A stretch of 44,921 bases of DNA, taken from contig JAJUGE010000019.1 of NCBI GenBank assembly GCA_029268305.1, forward strand, positions 1 through 44,921, given 5' to 3'. The position numbers and the translations under genes are program-made. The notes beneath the pieces are model-generated. The model saw only the letters and a list, made by a program, of their open reading frames with translations. It was not told where the DNA came from and did not search any database. This DNA is from Alphaproteobacteria bacterium (GTDB lineage Bacteria > Pseudomonadota > Alphaproteobacteria > JAJUGE01). Below, piece by piece: positions 44,011 to 44,921 of the stretch (its first letter is position 1; every line of letters starts with the position of its first letter).

Positions 44011-44840
44011 TCATCGCCCAGATCACCGACACGCACTTGAAGGTCGAGGGTAGCCTCGCCTTCGGGCGGATCGACACCACTCCGTTTCTGGATCGGTGCA
44101 TCGAATCCCTGGACGCTCTCGATCCGGCGCCCGACCTGGTGCTGCATACCGGCGACCTGGTGGAAAGGCGGACGCCGGAGGAGTACGACCGATTCCGCCG
44201 ACTGACCGCCGGCCTCCGCTTCCCGTTCTTCGCCATCCCGGGAAATCATGACGCTCGGGAGCCGATGCGGGCAGCCTATCGCGACGCCGCCTGGATGCCG
44301 CCCGGCGGCGATTTCCTGCACTACGCGATCGAAGGCTGGCCGGTGCGCATCCTGATGCTGGACTCAATCATTCCGGGCAAGGGCAGCGGCGAGCTGTGCG
44401 AAGAGCGGCTGACGTGGCTGGAGGCGCGACTCGCCGAGCAGCCCCGACGCCCGACGATCGTGGCCCTCCACCACCCGCCGTTTCGGACGGGGATCGCCCA
44501 GATCGACCGGGGCGGTTTCGGGAATGCTGCCCGCTTCGAGGTGCTGCTGAAGCGCTTCGACAATATCGAGCGCGTGATCTGCGGGCACGTGCATCGGCCC
44601 ATCACGACGCGGTTCGGCGGCACGATCGCGAGCTCGGCGCCCGCGGTGGCGTACCAGTTCGATCTCGACCTTCGGGAGGAGGCGCCGCTCTCCCTGGTGA
44701 TGGAGCCGCCCGGCTTCGCGCTGCACACGTGGCAGCCGGACCATGGCCTCGTTTCGCATCTCGTGCCATTGGGCGAGTTCGAGGGACCTTTCCCCTTCCT
44801 GAAGGACGGAAAGATGATCCCCGTCCCGCCCGCCGGGTAG
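44007..44840 (+). CDS. CpdA-like metallophosphoesterase (cyclic nucleotide phosphodiesterase family)
   Basis: A 277-aa class III phosphodiesterase-like enzyme, related to CpdA, which hydrolyses 3',5'-cAMP. The dinuclear metal site is complete: D8/H10 in ITDTHLK, TGDLV near 47, GNHD near 79, ALHHPPF near 155 and GHVHRP near 195. The start ATG overlaps the pdeM stop (ATGA), so the three genes from 40838 form a tightly coupled operon. The actual substrate (cyclic nucleotide, phospholipid or other phosphodiester) cannot be fixed from sequence; cAMP is a family-based guess. Confidence 0.87.
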   Translation: MIIAQITDTHLKVEGSLAFGRIDTTPFLDRCIESLDALDPAPDLVLHTGDLVERRTPEEYDRFRRLTAGLRFPFFAIPGNHDAREPMRAAYRDAAWMPPGGDFLHYAIEGWPVRILMLDSIIPGKGSGELCEERLTWLEARLAEQPRRPTIVALHHPPFRTGIAQIDRGGFGNAARFEVLLKRFDNIERVICGHVHRPITTRFGGTIASSAPAVAYQFDLDLREEAPLSLVMEPPGFALHTWQPDHGLVSHLVPLGEFEGPFPFLKDGKMIPVPPAG

Positions 44841-44847
44841 GGAGGGG

Positions 44848-44919
44848 TCAGGCAGCTTCCGCGGAGGGCTGTTCCCGGGGCACTCGTGCCGCCGCCTCGA
44901 GGACGACCTCCGCGCCGGC
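44848..44919 (-). CDS. Possible 3' end of a gene running off the window
   Basis: On the minus strand one frame is open from the window edge to TGA at 44850-44848 and encodes an alanine-rich tail (AGAEVVLEAAARVPREQP, then SAEAA). Third codon positions are mostly G or C as in real genes here. It is too short to identify and would be convergent with the phosphodiesterase gene, 7 bases away. Confidence 0.35.
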   Translation of the reverse strand, partial: AGAEVVLEAAARVPREQPSAEAA

Positions 44920-44921
44920 AC

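Noticed and set aside
1..44921. tRNA, rRNA, CRISPR, insertion sequence, prophage or origin
   Set aside because: I looked for clover-leaf ends, regular repeats, transposase or integrase motifs and DnaA-box clusters, and saw none.

Overview
This is a high-GC (roughly two-thirds G+C) bacterial chromosome segment, densely packed with housekeeping and metabolic genes. It reads as an alphaproteobacterium, most likely of the Rhodospirillales or a related order. The signs are a hopanoid gene cluster, a SAM-II riboswitch in front of metZ with apaG beside it, the Psd/PssA phosphatidylethanolamine route, and the ligase-associated Lhr helicase/PdeM pair. No rRNA, tRNA, CRISPR array, insertion sequence or prophage was recognised, and no stretch over 300 bases lacks a gene.

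Layout. 1-3126: a 5'-truncated XPD/DinG-type iron-sulfur helicase, then a TerB-like protein. 3226-4925: a DUF4387/AtuA-like (DUF1446) pair whose leader carries a perfect hairpin over the ribosome binding site. 4922-7691 (minus): TrkH, FolE and ApaG. 7816-9223 (minus): metZ behind a promoter, a SAM-II riboswitch and an intrinsic terminator. 9262-12591 (minus): psd, pssA, an eIF2B-like protein lacking the catalytic cysteine, and a sirtuin, probably one operon. 12617-15653 (minus): lepA with a conserved 97-aa follower, and an alpha/beta hydrolase. 15896-17092: a class I/II aminotransferase.

17160-25334: isoprenoid and hopanoid block. ispH and hpnH (plus) run head-on into hpnG, shc, an EamA transporter, hpnD and hpnB (minus); hpnH and hpnG overlap tail-to-tail by 48 bases. 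hpnC and hpnE are absent from the window.

25352-33760 (minus): the most unusual locus. A methylmalonate-semialdehyde dehydrogenase gene is followed by two paralogous alpha/beta-hydrolase-fold proteins that have both lost the whole catalytic triad. Then come two paralogous periplasmic binding proteins, a fused two-domain permease and an ATPase of the Fe(III)/2-aminoethylphosphonate importer type. hpnB starts 17 bases after the ATPase, so the importer and two hopanoid genes could share a transcript. Substrate and role are unknown.

33953-40722: YihY/BrkB-like membrane protein, a DnaJ-class chaperone with a glycine-zipper lipoprotein, PdxH, a tandem universal stress protein, an unknown 123-aa protein, an O-antigen-ligase-like membrane protein and an unknown 82-aa protein. 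40768-44840: a DNA-damage-associated operon (Lhr-like helicase, PdeM endonuclease, CpdA-like phosphodiesterase) with stop-start overlaps, behind a consensus -10 box and a 20-bp-phased direct repeat. A possible gene end on the minus strand reaches the window edge.
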